Positions 9,941 through 18,397 of a DNA stretch of 64,000 nucleotides are shown here, one piece after another. Location: NCBI GenBank assembly GCA_964523105.1, contig CAZFZN010000003.1, forward strand, positions 275,860 to 339,859. The letters run 5' to 3'. Made by a program: the position numbers and the translations under genes. The notes under the pieces were generated by a model. That model saw only the letters and a list, made by a program, of their open reading frames with translations. It searched no databases and had not been told where the DNA came from. The DNA is from V1-33 sp964523105. Lineage in GTDB: Bacteria; Verrucomicrobiota; Verrucomicrobiia; Verrucomicrobiales; V1-33. How positions within the stretch are numbered: the stretch's first letter is position 1; every line of letters begins with the position of its first letter.

Positions 9941-10252
9941 TCAGATGCAGCCCACCGGCTTCGGGATGCCGGCGATTTTGGAGGACTTCTTGAGCGGGCC
10001 GCCGGGGAAGAGGTCGTAGAGTTCCTTCGTGGTCACGACCCCGCTTTTGCCCATGCTGCGAATGGTAAGGGCCGCGCCTTTGGACTGCTGCTCGCGCAGA
10101 TAGCGGATGACTCTCATGTGGGCTTCGGTGAGCGGCGCGATGCCCTCCGCGGCGGCGATTCCCGCAGCGATGGATTCGTTCCACTGCGACATGTCGGTGA
10201 GGTAGCCCTCTTCGTTCACGTCCAGTTCTGTTCCGGCGATGGTCGTTTTCAT
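9941..10252 (-). CDS. DsrC/TusE family sulfur-carrier protein
   Basis: A protein of 103 aa, the normal length for DsrC/TusE. The C-terminal arm ends GIPKPVGCI, with the conserved penultimate Cys102. The second arm Cys found in DsrC proteins of dissimilatory sulfite reductase systems is Ser91 here (KKSSKIAG), so only one redox Cys remains, as in TusE and DsrC-like carriers. It is therefore expected to carry sulfur rather than form the trisulfide used by DsrAB. It lies between the SQR-like and DsrE2 genes, with 40 and 24 base gaps. No dsrAB is present in the window. Confidence 0.9.
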   Translation of the reverse strand: MKTTIAGTELDVNEEGYLTDMSQWNESIAAGIAAAEGIAPLTEAHMRVIRYLREQQSKGAALTIRSMGKSGVVTTKELYDLFPGGPLKKSSKIAGIPKPVGCI

Positions 10253-10292
10253 ACGGGTGGTTGGTTGGGGGTTGGGATGCGACAGGGAGGCG

Positions 10293-11519
10293 TCAGGCCG
10301 CGGGTTTCTTTTTCCGCCGGCTGATGCCGGGAAGCGGCCGCGCTTTCAGCAGCACGTTCCAGTAAACATGGCGGAAGGCCAGTTTGCCCCAGTGATTGAG
10401 ACGGCTTTCCTCCAGCAGTTTCATGGGGCCGAAGGCGAAGGGAAACCGGCCTTCGTGCGGTTCGTACTCGTAATTGAAATCAATGAGCAGTGCCTTGCCG
10501 TTGCCGGATTCGATGAAGCAGTTCGAGTGGCCGTCGAATTCCTCCTTGAGCGGTTCGCCCCGGATGTGCCGCATCACATTGTCCGCCAGCGTTTCGCTTT
10601 CAAAGTGGGCCACCGATCCGGCTTTCGACGCAGGCAGATTGGTGGCGTCGCCGATCACAAAGACATCGGGGAATTGAAGCGACTGCAGCGTATGCTTGTG
10701 CGTGGGAATGAAGTCGAGATCGTCGCCGAGGCCGCTGCGCCGCACGGCTTCATCGCCCATGTTGGTCGGCGTGGTCACGAGCAGATCGTAGGGCACTTCG
10801 CGGCCGTCGAAGCAGACGAGTTTGTCGTTCTCCTGATCCACCTTTTCCGCCACGAAGTCGGTCACCAGTTCGATGCCTTTATCGGTGAGCAGGTGGCTGA
10901 GCTTCCTGGAGGCCTTCGGTTTGGTGAAGGCGCCGGAAAGCGGCGTGACATAAGTGAGGGTCACCTTGTCGCGGAGGCCGCGCTCGCGGAAGAAAGTGTC
11001 GGCGAGAAACGTGAACTCCAGCGGCGCCACCGGGCATTTGACCGGCATTTCGTTGATGTGAACCACGACGCGGCCCCCTGGAAAGTTCGCCAGCCTGTCC
11101 CGCAGCGCCCTTGCGCCGTCGAGTGTGTAAAAGTCATGCACGTTCACGCGCCACTTGGGCCCCGTCATTCCCTCCGTCTCCTCCGGCGCGGTGCGACAGC
11201 CCGTGGCGATGATCAGGACGTCGTATTGGAGTTCCCGGCCGTCCTTGAGAGTGACGGCGTGTTCCGCCGGAGCCATTCGTTCCACTTCCGCGTGCAGAAA
11301 TTCCACGCCCCGCGGGAGAAAGTCCCGCGTCTCGCGCACGATCTGGCTTTCCTTGTAGATTCCGAACGGCAGGAACAGAAACCCCGGCTGATAGAGATGT
11401 TTCTCCGACCGGTCCACCACCGTCAGGCGCCATTCCCCGGCGGGAAGGCGGCGGCGCAGGTGGTTGGCCATCATGGTGCCGGCCGTGCCGGCGCCGAGGA
11501 TCAGAAGATGTTTGCTCAT
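10293..11519 (-). CDS. Sulfide:quinone oxidoreductase-like FAD flavoprotein
   Basis: A protein of 408 aa with an N-terminal FAD dinucleotide-binding motif (LILGAGTAGTMMANHL) and a second ATG motif (IIATGCR, Cys108). The KCPVAP motif places Cys162 where SQR enzymes keep a catalytic Cys. The segment GDATNLPASKAGSVAHFE is the typical flavin contact near the C-terminus. The ATG at 11517-11519 is used; a longer upstream frame is low-complexity shadow. SQR enzymes oxidise sulfide to sulfane sulfur at the membrane and pass electrons to quinone. Here the sulfur could be handed to the downstream DsrE2/DsrC carriers, which supports sulfide detoxification or sulfur trafficking over a general NADH dehydrogenase role. 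The third catalytic Cys was not assigned. Confidence 0.85.
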   Translation of the reverse strand: MSKHLLILGAGTAGTMMANHLRRRLPAGEWRLTVVDRSEKHLYQPGFLFLPFGIYKESQIVRETRDFLPRGVEFLHAEVERMAPAEHAVTLKDGRELQYDVLIIATGCRTAPEETEGMTGPKWRVNVHDFYTLDGARALRDRLANFPGGRVVVHINEMPVKCPVAPLEFTFLADTFFRERGLRDKVTLTYVTPLSGAFTKPKASRKLSHLLTDKGIELVTDFVAEKVDQENDKLVCFDGREVPYDLLVTTPTNMGDEAVRRSGLGDDLDFIPTHKHTLQSLQFPDVFVIGDATNLPASKAGSVAHFESETLADNVMRHIRGEPLKEEFDGHSNCFIESGNGKALLIDFNYEYEPHEGRFPFAFGPMKLLEESRLNHWGKLAFRHVYWNVLLKARPLPGISRRKKKPAA

Positions 11520-11549
11520 GGCGGTGGTTCCAGGGTTCCGGGGATTTCT

Positions 11550-11569
11550 ATATGAGCACATACGCATAT
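11550..11569 (-). promoter_or_regulatory. Possible operator upstream of the SQR operon
   Basis: An ATATG (11550-11554) and CATAT (11565-11569) form a 5-base inverted repeat with a 10-base spacer, about 31-50 bases upstream of the SQR start in an otherwise GC-rich stretch. ArsR-family sulfide sensors use AT-rich imperfect palindromes at similar positions, but the half-sites are short and no regulator gene is adjacent. Confidence 0.25.
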
Positions 11570-12187
11570 GCAATGAGGAATTTTTCACTGCGGAGGCAAA
11601 TTCGAGCGGAGTCCGGCTGCGGAAGGCCATGGCCGGCCCGCGCCGCCGGAGGCTGACGCGGGTACAGAAGGAGGCGCGTCGCGTGATGCCGCTGCGCCAC
11701 CGGCCACGGCATGGCTCCCGCAAGTGCTGCCGGGAGATGCCGCCGCAGACGCCGCCCCGGCCAGTGGCGCACTTCACGGCAACCCCTCCGGCATCGCGGC
11801 CGACTCGCCTGTCCTCCACTGCAGTTCCAAACCTGGCTGGCATAATCATCCGACCGGCGATCGTTCCCCGGATTGCATGATCCAATGGATGTCAGTGCAC
11901 GCAAGTTCCCCGGTAACGTAAAAACCCTGGTAACATGAAAACTGTTCCTCCACGGACGAAGAGGCGCGGAGCCGTCCCCGGCTCTCCAATGCCGCAGCCC
12001 GGCTCCGCTCCCCCGGCATTCGCCGCCGCCTCATGAGTGGGACGCGCACAGCGCATCCCTACCGCTTAATTTTTGGCGCTGCGCGCTCTTGGATCGGGCA
12101 TCGTGCTGGAAGATTGGAATTTCAGAATCGCGGTGATACGATCCGGCCCGGATTATCGCATAAAGAGCCAGCAGCAAACCGCCGCCC
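11570..12187. other. Intergenic region between divergent SQR operon and kinase gene
   Basis: About 620 bases with no supportable gene. Frames here give only Arg/Pro/Ala-rich shadow translations. The stretch contains a degenerate copy of the GGACGTGC-type repeat at 12040-12063. The promoter of the kinase should lie in the last 150 bases, but no confident promoter was identified. Confidence 0.6.
12040..12063. repeat. Degenerate copy of the GGACGTGC...CCCTACC repeat
   Basis: The stretch beginning GGACGCGCACAGCGC and ending in CCCTACC resembles the arms of the inverted repeat at 16832-16968, with several mismatches. It is an interspersed repeat that recurs in this genome. Confidence 0.55.
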
Positions 12188-15100
12188 ATGAACCCCGAAG
12201 AGCAAATCTTCGAAGCCGCCACCGCCCTGCCGGCCGCGGACCGCCCGGCTTATCTCGACCAGGCCTGCGCCGGGCAGCCGGAACTGCGCGCCCGCATCGA
12301 GGCCCTGCTGCGGTCGCACGAGGTCACGGGCTTCATGGAACATCCCACCGTCGTGCCGCCCGGCCCGCCCACCGAGCAGCCCGGCGATCTCATCGGACGC
12401 TACAAGCTGATGGAGAAGATCGGCGAGGGCGGGTTCGGCGTCGTCTGGGTGGCCGAACAGCAGGAGCCCGTGCGCCGGCGCGTCGCGCTCAAGATCATCA
12501 AGCCCGGCATGGACAGCCGCGAGGTCATCGCGCGCTTCGAACAGGAACGTCAGGCGCTCGCCATGATGGACCATCCCAATATCGCCAAGGTCTTCGATGC
12601 CGGCGCCACCGACAAAGGCCGGCCGTTCTTCGTCATGGAACTCGTCCGCGGCGTCAGGATCACCGACTACTGCGATCAAGCCAGCCTCCCGACCGCGGAA
12701 CGGCTCAGCCTCTTCATCAATGTCTGTCAGGCCGTGCAGCACGCGCACCAGAAAGGCATCATCCACCGCGACCTTAAGCCGTCCAACATTCTCGTCACGC
12801 CCGGCGACGACGGTGAGCCCCATAGCAAGGCCGTCCCGGCCTTGAATGAATGCAACAGGCCGGGACGGCCTGACTACGCTGCTCCGCCTGTCGTCAAAGT
12901 CATCGATTTCGGCGTCGCCAAAGCCATCCAGCAACAGCCGCTGACCGATGGCACGGCCTATACGCAGTTCGAACAGATGATCGGCACCCCCGCCTACATG
13001 TCGCCGGAACAGGCTGGCCTTGGCCCGATGGACATTGATACCCGCAGCGACGTCTATTCCCTCGGCGTCCTGCTCTACGAACTGCTCACCGGCCGCCCGC
13101 CGTTCGATTCCAAAGAACTCCTCCGCGCCGGTATGGACGAAATGCGCCGCGTCATCCGCGAAGTCGAACCGCCCCGGCCCAGCACGCGCAGAACGCAAAT
13201 GGCCGCGGCTTCAATCGCGGGACACCACCCTGCCAAATCTAAAATCCTAATTCCTAAATCTAAAATCCCCGCCGACCTCGACTGGATCGTGATGAAGGCC
13301 CTGGAGAAAGACCGCGCCCGCCGCTACGAAAGCGCCGCCGGCCTCGTCGCCGACCTCCGCCGGCACATGGAGAGCCTGCCCGTTCTCGCCCGCCCGCCCG
13401 GTCGCGCCTATTTGCTGTCGCGGTTCATCCGCAGGCACAAAATCGGAGTGGCGGCGGGCCTCGCAGTGTCGCTGTCTCTCTTCGCGGGCCTCGGCGCGGT
13501 TTTATGGGGAAAGAAGCAGGCGGAGGAGGAAGCCAAGAGGACAAGACTTGCGAATGAGGCCAACGAACGAAACCTTCATCTCGCCAGCATGGCCGACTAC
13601 GCCGCTGCGGTGAAGGCGCTGGACGAAGACCTCGAAGCCACGCGCAAAGGCCAGCGAGCCCTCGGATTCAAGGGCAAGTCCCGCTGGCACGAAGGCGTAG
13701 CGCTTCTCGTTCGCGCCCTGGAGCGTGAACCTGGAAATCGCCAAGCCGCGCTCGAACTTTACGATACGCTTCGCAGACGCCAAGGCGCCAAGCGGGACTG
13801 GGCACTTCATATTTTGAAACAAGAGGGGCCTGTGAGGACGGCGAGTTTCAGTCCGGATGGCACGAGGATATTCACGGTGAGTAACGAGGGAACCGCGCGC
13901 CTTTGGGACACTGACACCGGCCAGCCCATCGGCGAGCCGTTACCCATCGGCAAACCGATGCCACAACATGGCAGAGTGAATGCCGACGGTTTCAGCCCGG
14001 ATGGCACCAGAATAGTAACGGTAAGTGATGATGGCTCTGCGCGCCTTTGGGACGCGGCGACCGCTGAACCCGTAGGCGAACCGATGCGCCACAAGAACAT
14101 AGTGGATCCTCCCAGATTCAGCTTTGACGGCTCCCGGCTAGTCACGACAGAGCTTAATGATGAATTCGCGCGAGTGTGGAATTCGGCAGACGGCCGACTC
14201 GTTGGCGAGCCAATGAGGCATCCGGGCATCGTAGAAACCGCGAGTTTTAGCCCGGATGGAACTCTGATATTGACTACCTGCACGGATGGCACCGTGCGCC
14301 TTTGGGACGCGGAGAGCAGCAAACAAATCGGCCACCCGATGCGGCACAGGGAGAGATTAAGTTCCGCAACATTCAGTCCGGATGGTTCCATAATCCTCAG
14401 TGTCGAGAGGTCGGGCAACGCTCGGATTTGGGAGGTAGCATCCGGACGTGAGATCAGACAACTCACGCGACCGGATGGACTCTTACAGGAAACCAGAGCA
14501 ACTTTTTCGCCAGATGGAACAAAGATTCTTGCCATCCACAAGCCGGACTATGCGGGACCGACAAGGGGTGTGAGAACTACGGATGTAGCGCGGATTTGGG
14601 ATGTGGCAACGGGCATTCAATTAGGCGCAGATATTCCTGAGATTTATGGCAGGTGGGATGGGGGCGGGAGCTTCGAGTTCTGCCCTGATGGCACCATGGT
14701 CGTCACTGCGACGGGCGTTGACATGACGACCCGTGTATGGGACGCGGCAACTGGCGATCCCATAGGTCAGCCGATCCGCCATAACGACTCGCCTAACACA
14801 GCGCTATTCAGTGCAAACTTTAGTCCGGACGCTACGTTGATCGTGACCGGCGGTGATTATGAGAATGCGCGGTTGTGGGAAGCGAGGAGCGGATGGCCTA
14901 TTTCTTTGCCGCTGCGCCATGAAAATAGAGTGTGGGACATTATGTTTAGCCCGGATGGGACTAAGATTATCACCATCGGTGATGAAGTAAAGATATGGGA
15001 AGTGCCCTCGACCACGCGCGCGTGGGACGATGCATTCATAGAATATGGAGGATATGGTAGGATGGCTGACTGGGCGAGTGAGCGTGCATTCGCTCGTGCG

Positions 15101-15790
15101 ATGACCCCAACCGAGTCAGCTGCCATTGTTCCCATTACACCGGCGATCTTAGACTGGGCACGCAGTTTCTCAGGACTGAGTTTCGATGAGGAGGGACAAC
15201 TTCATCTCATTTCCGATGTGGAGCGCCTTTCTTTTATGGCTGCGATCTCTTTGCCCGACGGCCCTTGGGCCGATCTCATCAAATGGATCAACATCCCATC
15301 CCGCCAACGCTCCATAGATCCTAAATTAAGTGTCACTTTCAGGCAAATCGCCGAGCGCTATCGCGACAAGTATGGGACCGATGGTGCGGAGAATGGCAAC
15401 CTATCGAACCTCGAACACTCGCTAGCATTGGATTCTACGGTGCCGCTCACTCGGCTCCTGCTCGCTGCGGCATTAGAGAAGCGAGATGGCGCTAAAAAAA
15501 CTGGAAACCGGGATCCGCACATTCCCCAGCGCGCCGCCTTCCTGCGCCGTTATGATCTTGATGCGCTAGATCGGCAGAAGGGTAAATTGAAGGATGCGGA
15601 GTTGGCAGCGCTCTGGGCACGGGCAGCCGCGCATTTGTTCAAGCTGCCGCCGGAGACGAAGGTGGGAATCGGACCGAAGACCACCACGGCGCGCGAAGAA
15701 GCGGAGAAAGCGGCGCGGAAGGCCTTGGAGTTGGTGTCCGGTCTTCCGGAGGCGGAGGAAGTGCTCAAGAAAATAGAAGAGTCGAAATGA
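12188..15790 (+). CDS. Membrane-anchored Ser/Thr protein kinase with WD40-like repeats
   Basis: A protein of 1200 aa. Residues 1-60 are the acidic N-terminal segment common in planctomycete/verrucomicrobial kinases. The kinase domain spans about 71-395: the Gly loop IGEGGFGVVW (78-87), Lys102, HRDLKPSN (193-200), DFG (240-242), SPEQ and DVYSLG. A transmembrane helix (about 418-440) is followed by a charged linker and repeated SPDG...RLWD units from about 547 to 960, typical of WD40 propellers. Two stretches interrupt the kinase domain in frame: a palindromic repeat (residues about 211-230, between HRDLKPSN and DFG) and an AT-rich direct repeat (about 349-360). From about 13.8 kb the DNA looks less GC-rich than the kinase half, suggesting a chimeric origin. 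The catalytic residues are intact, so activity is plausible. Confidence 0.92.
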   Translation: MNPEEQIFEAATALPAADRPAYLDQACAGQPELRARIEALLRSHEVTGFMEHPTVVPPGPPTEQPGDLIGRYKLMEKIGEGGFGVVWVAEQQEPVRRRVALKIIKPGMDSREVIARFEQERQALAMMDHPNIAKVFDAGATDKGRPFFVMELVRGVRITDYCDQASLPTAERLSLFINVCQAVQHAHQKGIIHRDLKPSNILVTPGDDGEPHSKAVPALNECNRPGRPDYAAPPVVKVIDFGVAKAIQQQPLTDGTAYTQFEQMIGTPAYMSPEQAGLGPMDIDTRSDVYSLGVLLYELLTGRPPFDSKELLRAGMDEMRRVIREVEPPRPSTRRTQMAAASIAGHHPAKSKILIPKSKIPADLDWIVMKALEKDRARRYESAAGLVADLRRHMESLPVLARPPGRAYLLSRFIRRHKIGVAAGLAVSLSLFAGLGAVLWGKKQAEEEAKRTRLANEANERNLHLASMADYAAAVKALDEDLEATRKGQRALGFKGKSRWHEGVALLVRALEREPGNRQAALELYDTLRRRQGAKRDWALHILKQEGPVRTASFSPDGTRIFTVSNEGTARLWDTDTGQPIGEPLPIGKPMPQHGRVNADGFSPDGTRIVTVSDDGSARLWDAATAEPVGEPMRHKNIVDPPRFSFDGSRLVTTELNDEFARVWNSADGRLVGEPMRHPGIVETASFSPDGTLILTTCTDGTVRLWDAESSKQIGHPMRHRERLSSATFSPDGSIILSVERSGNARIWEVASGREIRQLTRPDGLLQETRATFSPDGTKILAIHKPDYAGPTRGVRTTDVARIWDVATGIQLGADIPEIYGRWDGGGSFEFCPDGTMVVTATGVDMTTRVWDAATGDPIGQPIRHNDSPNTALFSANFSPDATLIVTGGDYENARLWEARSGWPISLPLRHENRVWDIMFSPDGTKIITIGDEVKIWEVPSTTRAWDDAFIEYGGYGRMADWASERAFARAMTPTESAAIVPITPAILDWARSFSGLSFDEEGQLHLISDVERLSFMAAISLPDGPWADLIKWINIPSRQRSIDPKLSVTFRQIAERYRDKYGTDGAENGNLSNLEHSLALDSTVPLTRLLLAAALEKRDGAKKTGNRDPHIPQRAAFLRRYDLDALDRQKGKLKDAELAALWARAAAHLFKLPPETKVGIGPKTTTAREEAEKAARKALELVSGLPEAEEVLKKIEESK
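12823..12877. repeat. Palindromic repeat inserted in frame in the kinase domain
   Basis: Arms AGGCCGTCCCGGCCT (12828-12842) and AGGCCGGGACGGCCT (12857-12871) are perfect 15-base inverted copies with a 14-base loop, and pairing continues imperfectly outward. The stretch TAGCAAGGCCGTCCCGGCC matches a copy at 63901-63922 at all but one position. It encodes about 18 extra residues between the catalytic loop and DFG motif, where related kinases usually have none. Confidence 0.85.
13235..13268 (+). repeat. AT-rich direct repeat inside the kinase CDS
   Basis: The 13-base word AAATCTAAAATCC occurs twice (13235-13247 and 13256-13268), a 21-base period that preserves frame and encodes KSKILIPKSKIP. 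It is strikingly AT-rich within a GC-rich gene and sits in a region of the kinase C-lobe where relatives have a simple linker. Confidence 0.8.
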
Positions 15791-16196
15791 CGGCGGCCAT
15801 CCATTCTGCGCATCGAAGTCATGTAGTCCGGATCCGTGAAGATGCCGGCTGATGAAACTGGGAGGGGAGCACAGGCGCCCCGCCTGTCGTGAGCGGCGCC
15901 CCCGCCGTTCACTTAAAGCCAACGGCGCAGCCGCACTTCTGAGACGGGACCTTTCCTGCGCACCTTTGAGTGTGCGGCTTTGCCGGGATGGTTTAAAGTT
16001 CCCCGCGGGGCGCGGGGAACGACAGGCGAGGGCACCTGTGCCCCCCGATTTCCTCTCACCTGGCGACTTGAATGATTCGCACCGCCGGTCCCTAACGCCT
16101 CCGATACTTCCTGCGCTGCTGCCGGAGTTGCGCGAGGCGGCGGTAATTCACCCGCTGCCCCGTTGCATTGCCCGGCGGCGCGGTAGCCTCGCGGGC
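15791..16196. other. Intergenic region holding nested inverted repeats
   Basis: About 400 bases between the kinase and ruvA with no supportable gene. Most of it is an interspersed repeat element (15864-16046). The final 150 bases should contain the ruvA promoter, but no clear consensus was recognised. Confidence 0.6.
15864..16046. repeat. Nested inverted-repeat element
   Basis: The outer arms, 15864-15890 (GGGGAGCACAGGCGCC...) and 16019-16046 (ACGACAGGCGAGGGC...), pair over about 26 bases with one inserted base and a few mismatches. Inside, AGCCGCAC near 15929 pairs with GTGCGGCT near 15972. It resembles a REP-like interspersed repeat and could fold strongly as RNA. No coding capacity was seen. 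Confidence 0.65.
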
Positions 16197-16802
16197 ATGA
16201 TTACCTTTCTCCGCGGACGCCTTGTGACCAGTTTGCCGGACCGCGCCTGTCTCGATGTGGGCGGGGTGGGCTATGAGGTTTGGGTGCCGCTGAGCACTTA
16301 TGACCGGCTGGGGGAAACGGGGCGCGAGGTCACGGTGCTGACGCACTTTCATGTGCGCGAGGACCAGCAGGCGCTCTACGGATTCGCCACCGACGAGGAG
16401 CGCGATCTTTTCCGGCTGCTCATCAATCGTGTCACTGGCGTGGGGCCGAAGATGGGTCTCGCGATTCTCAGCGGTATGAGCGTGCGCGATTTCAAACGCC
16501 ACGTGGTTCAGGGCGACATCGCGGCGCTCTCGAAGATCAGCGGTGTGGGGAAAAAGACGGCGGAGCGGATCATTCTCGAGTTGAAGGACAAGGTCGGCGT
16601 CACCGAAGCCTGGAAGGACAGCGGGCCGGCGGTCCTGACGCCGCAGCAGGCGGTGGCGAACGACGTGGTGCTGGCGCTGATCAATCTCGGCTATCGTCAG
16701 GCCGAAGCGCAGAAGGCGGTGAAGCGAGTGCTCGACGACGGCGCGGCGCCGGAGCAGGGTACGCTGGTCCGCGCGGCGCTGCGGCTGCTGAGTCAGGCGT
16801 GA
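16197..16802 (+). CDS. ruvA: Holliday junction branch migration protein RuvA
   Basis: A protein of 201 aa, normal for RuvA. The N-terminal OB-fold is clear (MITFLRGRLV, GVGYEVWVPLSTYDRL, ALYGFATDEERDLFRLL). Two helix-hairpin-helix motifs follow (INRVTGVGPKMGLAILS and ISGVGKKTAERIILELKDK), then a linker and the C-terminal RuvB-binding domain (ANDVVLALINLGYRQAEAQKAV). RuvA tetramers bind four-way DNA junctions and load the RuvB motor. The ATG at 16197 matches the family N-terminus; upstream codons of the open frame are repeat sequence. No ruvB or ruvC is adjacent, so the gene appears to stand alone. Confidence 0.98.
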   Translation: MITFLRGRLVTSLPDRACLDVGGVGYEVWVPLSTYDRLGETGREVTVLTHFHVREDQQALYGFATDEERDLFRLLINRVTGVGPKMGLAILSGMSVRDFKRHVVQGDIAALSKISGVGKKTAERIILELKDKVGVTEAWKDSGPAVLTPQQAVANDVVLALINLGYRQAEAQKAVKRVLDDGAAPEQGTLVRAALRLLSQA

Positions 16803-16831
16803 GTCGGGGACGCTTTGCGTTCTGTAGATTC

Positions 16832-16968
16832 GGTAGGGACGTGCTGTGCACGTCCGATTATTGTGGGGGTGGAGAACACCGGGGGCACAAAGTGTGGCGC
16901 TGGTTCGGGAACGGCTCCGCACCTCCTCCGCCCACGGAAGAGTGGGACGTGCGCAGCACGTCCCTACC
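16832..16968. repeat. Inverted repeat between ruvA and the sulfatase
   Basis: Left arm 16832-16855 (GGTAGGGACGTGCTGTGCAC...) and right arm 16945-16968 are inverted copies with 23 of 24 matches. Each arm is itself nearly palindromic (GGACGTGC...GCACGTCC). It lies between the convergent 3' ends of ruvA and the sulfatase and could act as a bidirectional terminator, but family copies elsewhere mark it as an interspersed repeat. Confidence 0.8.
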
Positions 16969-16988
16969 ATTATTATGGGCCGGGCAAA

Positions 16989-18317
16989 TCACTTCTTCGC
17001 CGGTCCCATGCCGGTGGGGTCGCTGCGCGGGGCGATGGCGGCTTTGGGGAACTCCTCCAGCTTCGCGGTCAGTTCCTTGAGTTTCTCCGGTTCCTTGTCG
17101 GCGAGGTTGGTCTGCTCGCCGGGATCCGCGGCGAGGTTGAACAGTTCGGTATTCGCTTCACCACCGCCGTTTCTTCTCCCGCCGGCGTAGTGGCGCACCA
17201 GTTTCCAGTCGCCGAGCCGGAGCGCGCTGGAGACCGGGTCGTGATGAATGAGAATGGCGGCGTGCGGAGATTTGGCGCCGCTGGTGAGGACGGGAAGAAT
17301 GTCGCGTCCGTCGAGCGGGCGCTTCTGGTGTTCGGCGTCGAGAGGAATGCCGGCGAGTCCGGCCACGGTGGGGAACCAGTCAACGGCGTGCAGCGGCTCG
17401 CTGATCTTCGAGCCGGGCTTGATGCGGTCCTGCCATGACACGCAGGCAGCGACGCGGTGACCGCCTTCGTAGGGCGTGCCCTTCTTTCCGCGCAGGGTGC
17501 CGTTCTTCGCAGGACCGACGCCGCCGTTGTCGCTGCTGAAAACGATGAGCGTATTCTTGCGCCGCCCGCTTTCGTCGAGCGCCGCCAGGATTTGGCCGAT
17601 GGCGGTGTCCATTTCACTGAGCATGGTGGCATACTGTCGTCGGCCCTTGGGCATGTCCGCGAAATCATTCTCCCGCCCCGGCGCGACATGATAGGGCGAA
17701 TGCACGGCATTGAACGGCACGTAGAGGAAGAGCGGTTTGTCCTCCGGCTGCTCCTTCAGAATGCGGCAGGCTTCTTTGGCGAGCAGATGTGTAGCGTAGC
17801 CTTCGTCCTTGCTGGGCTGGTCATTGCGGTACCAGTCGAGCTTGCCGTCGCGCAGGTGGGTGGTGTAATTGAGCGCGCCGAAGAAGTGGCCGTATTGCAT
17901 GTCGAATCCGCGCCGCGTCGGCAGGTAAGCGGGATCGAACTCACCGAGGTGCCACTTGCCGGTGATGGCGGTGGTGTAGCCGGCTTCGCGCAGGGCCAGG
18001 GAAAGCGTGCGCTCCGCCAGGGGCAGCCCGTATTTCTCGCCGGGCCGGATCACGCCCTGCTGCAGGCCATAACGGATCGGATAGCGACCGGTGAGCAGCG
18101 CGGCGCGTGTCGGTGAGCAGACGTGCTGCACGTAGTAGCTGGTGAGCACGGCGCCGCTGGCTGCGAGTTTGTCGAGATGGGGTGTGGGAATGTCCTTGCC
18201 GCCATTGAAGCCGGTGTCCGCGTAGCCGAGATCGTCGGCGAGGATGTAGAGGAAGTCGGGCTTTTCCGCGGCGGACGTTAAACCGCAAAGAAGCAGGAGA
18301 GCGCAGAGGATTTTCAT
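16989..18317 (-). CDS. Secreted sulfatase (arylsulfatase A-like, S1 family)
   Basis: A protein of 442 aa with a signal peptide (MKILCALLLLCGLTSAAE). Metal-binding DDLGYADTGFNGG follows at about residue 28. The formylglycine motif CSPTR (residues 67-71) continues as AALLTGRYP, matching the C-x-P-x-R consensus, so Cys67 should be converted to the catalytic formylglycine. GKWHLGEF and FSSDNGG are the other family landmarks. Such enzymes release sulfate from sulfated polysaccharides in the periplasm or outside the cell. The formylglycine-generating enzyme is not encoded in the window. The start ATG at 18317 gives the signal peptide directly; a longer frame upstream is not supported. The natural substrate cannot be deduced. 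Confidence 0.95.
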   Translation of the reverse strand: MKILCALLLLCGLTSAAEKPDFLYILADDLGYADTGFNGGKDIPTPHLDKLAASGAVLTSYYVQHVCSPTRAALLTGRYPIRYGLQQGVIRPGEKYGLPLAERTLSLALREAGYTTAITGKWHLGEFDPAYLPTRRGFDMQYGHFFGALNYTTHLRDGKLDWYRNDQPSKDEGYATHLLAKEACRILKEQPEDKPLFLYVPFNAVHSPYHVAPGRENDFADMPKGRRQYATMLSEMDTAIGQILAALDESGRRKNTLIVFSSDNGGVGPAKNGTLRGKKGTPYEGGHRVAACVSWQDRIKPGSKISEPLHAVDWFPTVAGLAGIPLDAEHQKRPLDGRDILPVLTSGAKSPHAAILIHHDPVSSALRLGDWKLVRHYAGGRRNGGGEANTELFNLAADPGEQTNLADKEPEKLKELTAKLEEFPKAAIAPRSDPTGMGPAKK

Positions 18318-18397
18318 GGATAGGGAATGCAGAAAAATCCAGTGTGTCGTCCACCCGACTGAGTGGGAACTGCGTAATCGCGGGTCAGCGGCTGCGC

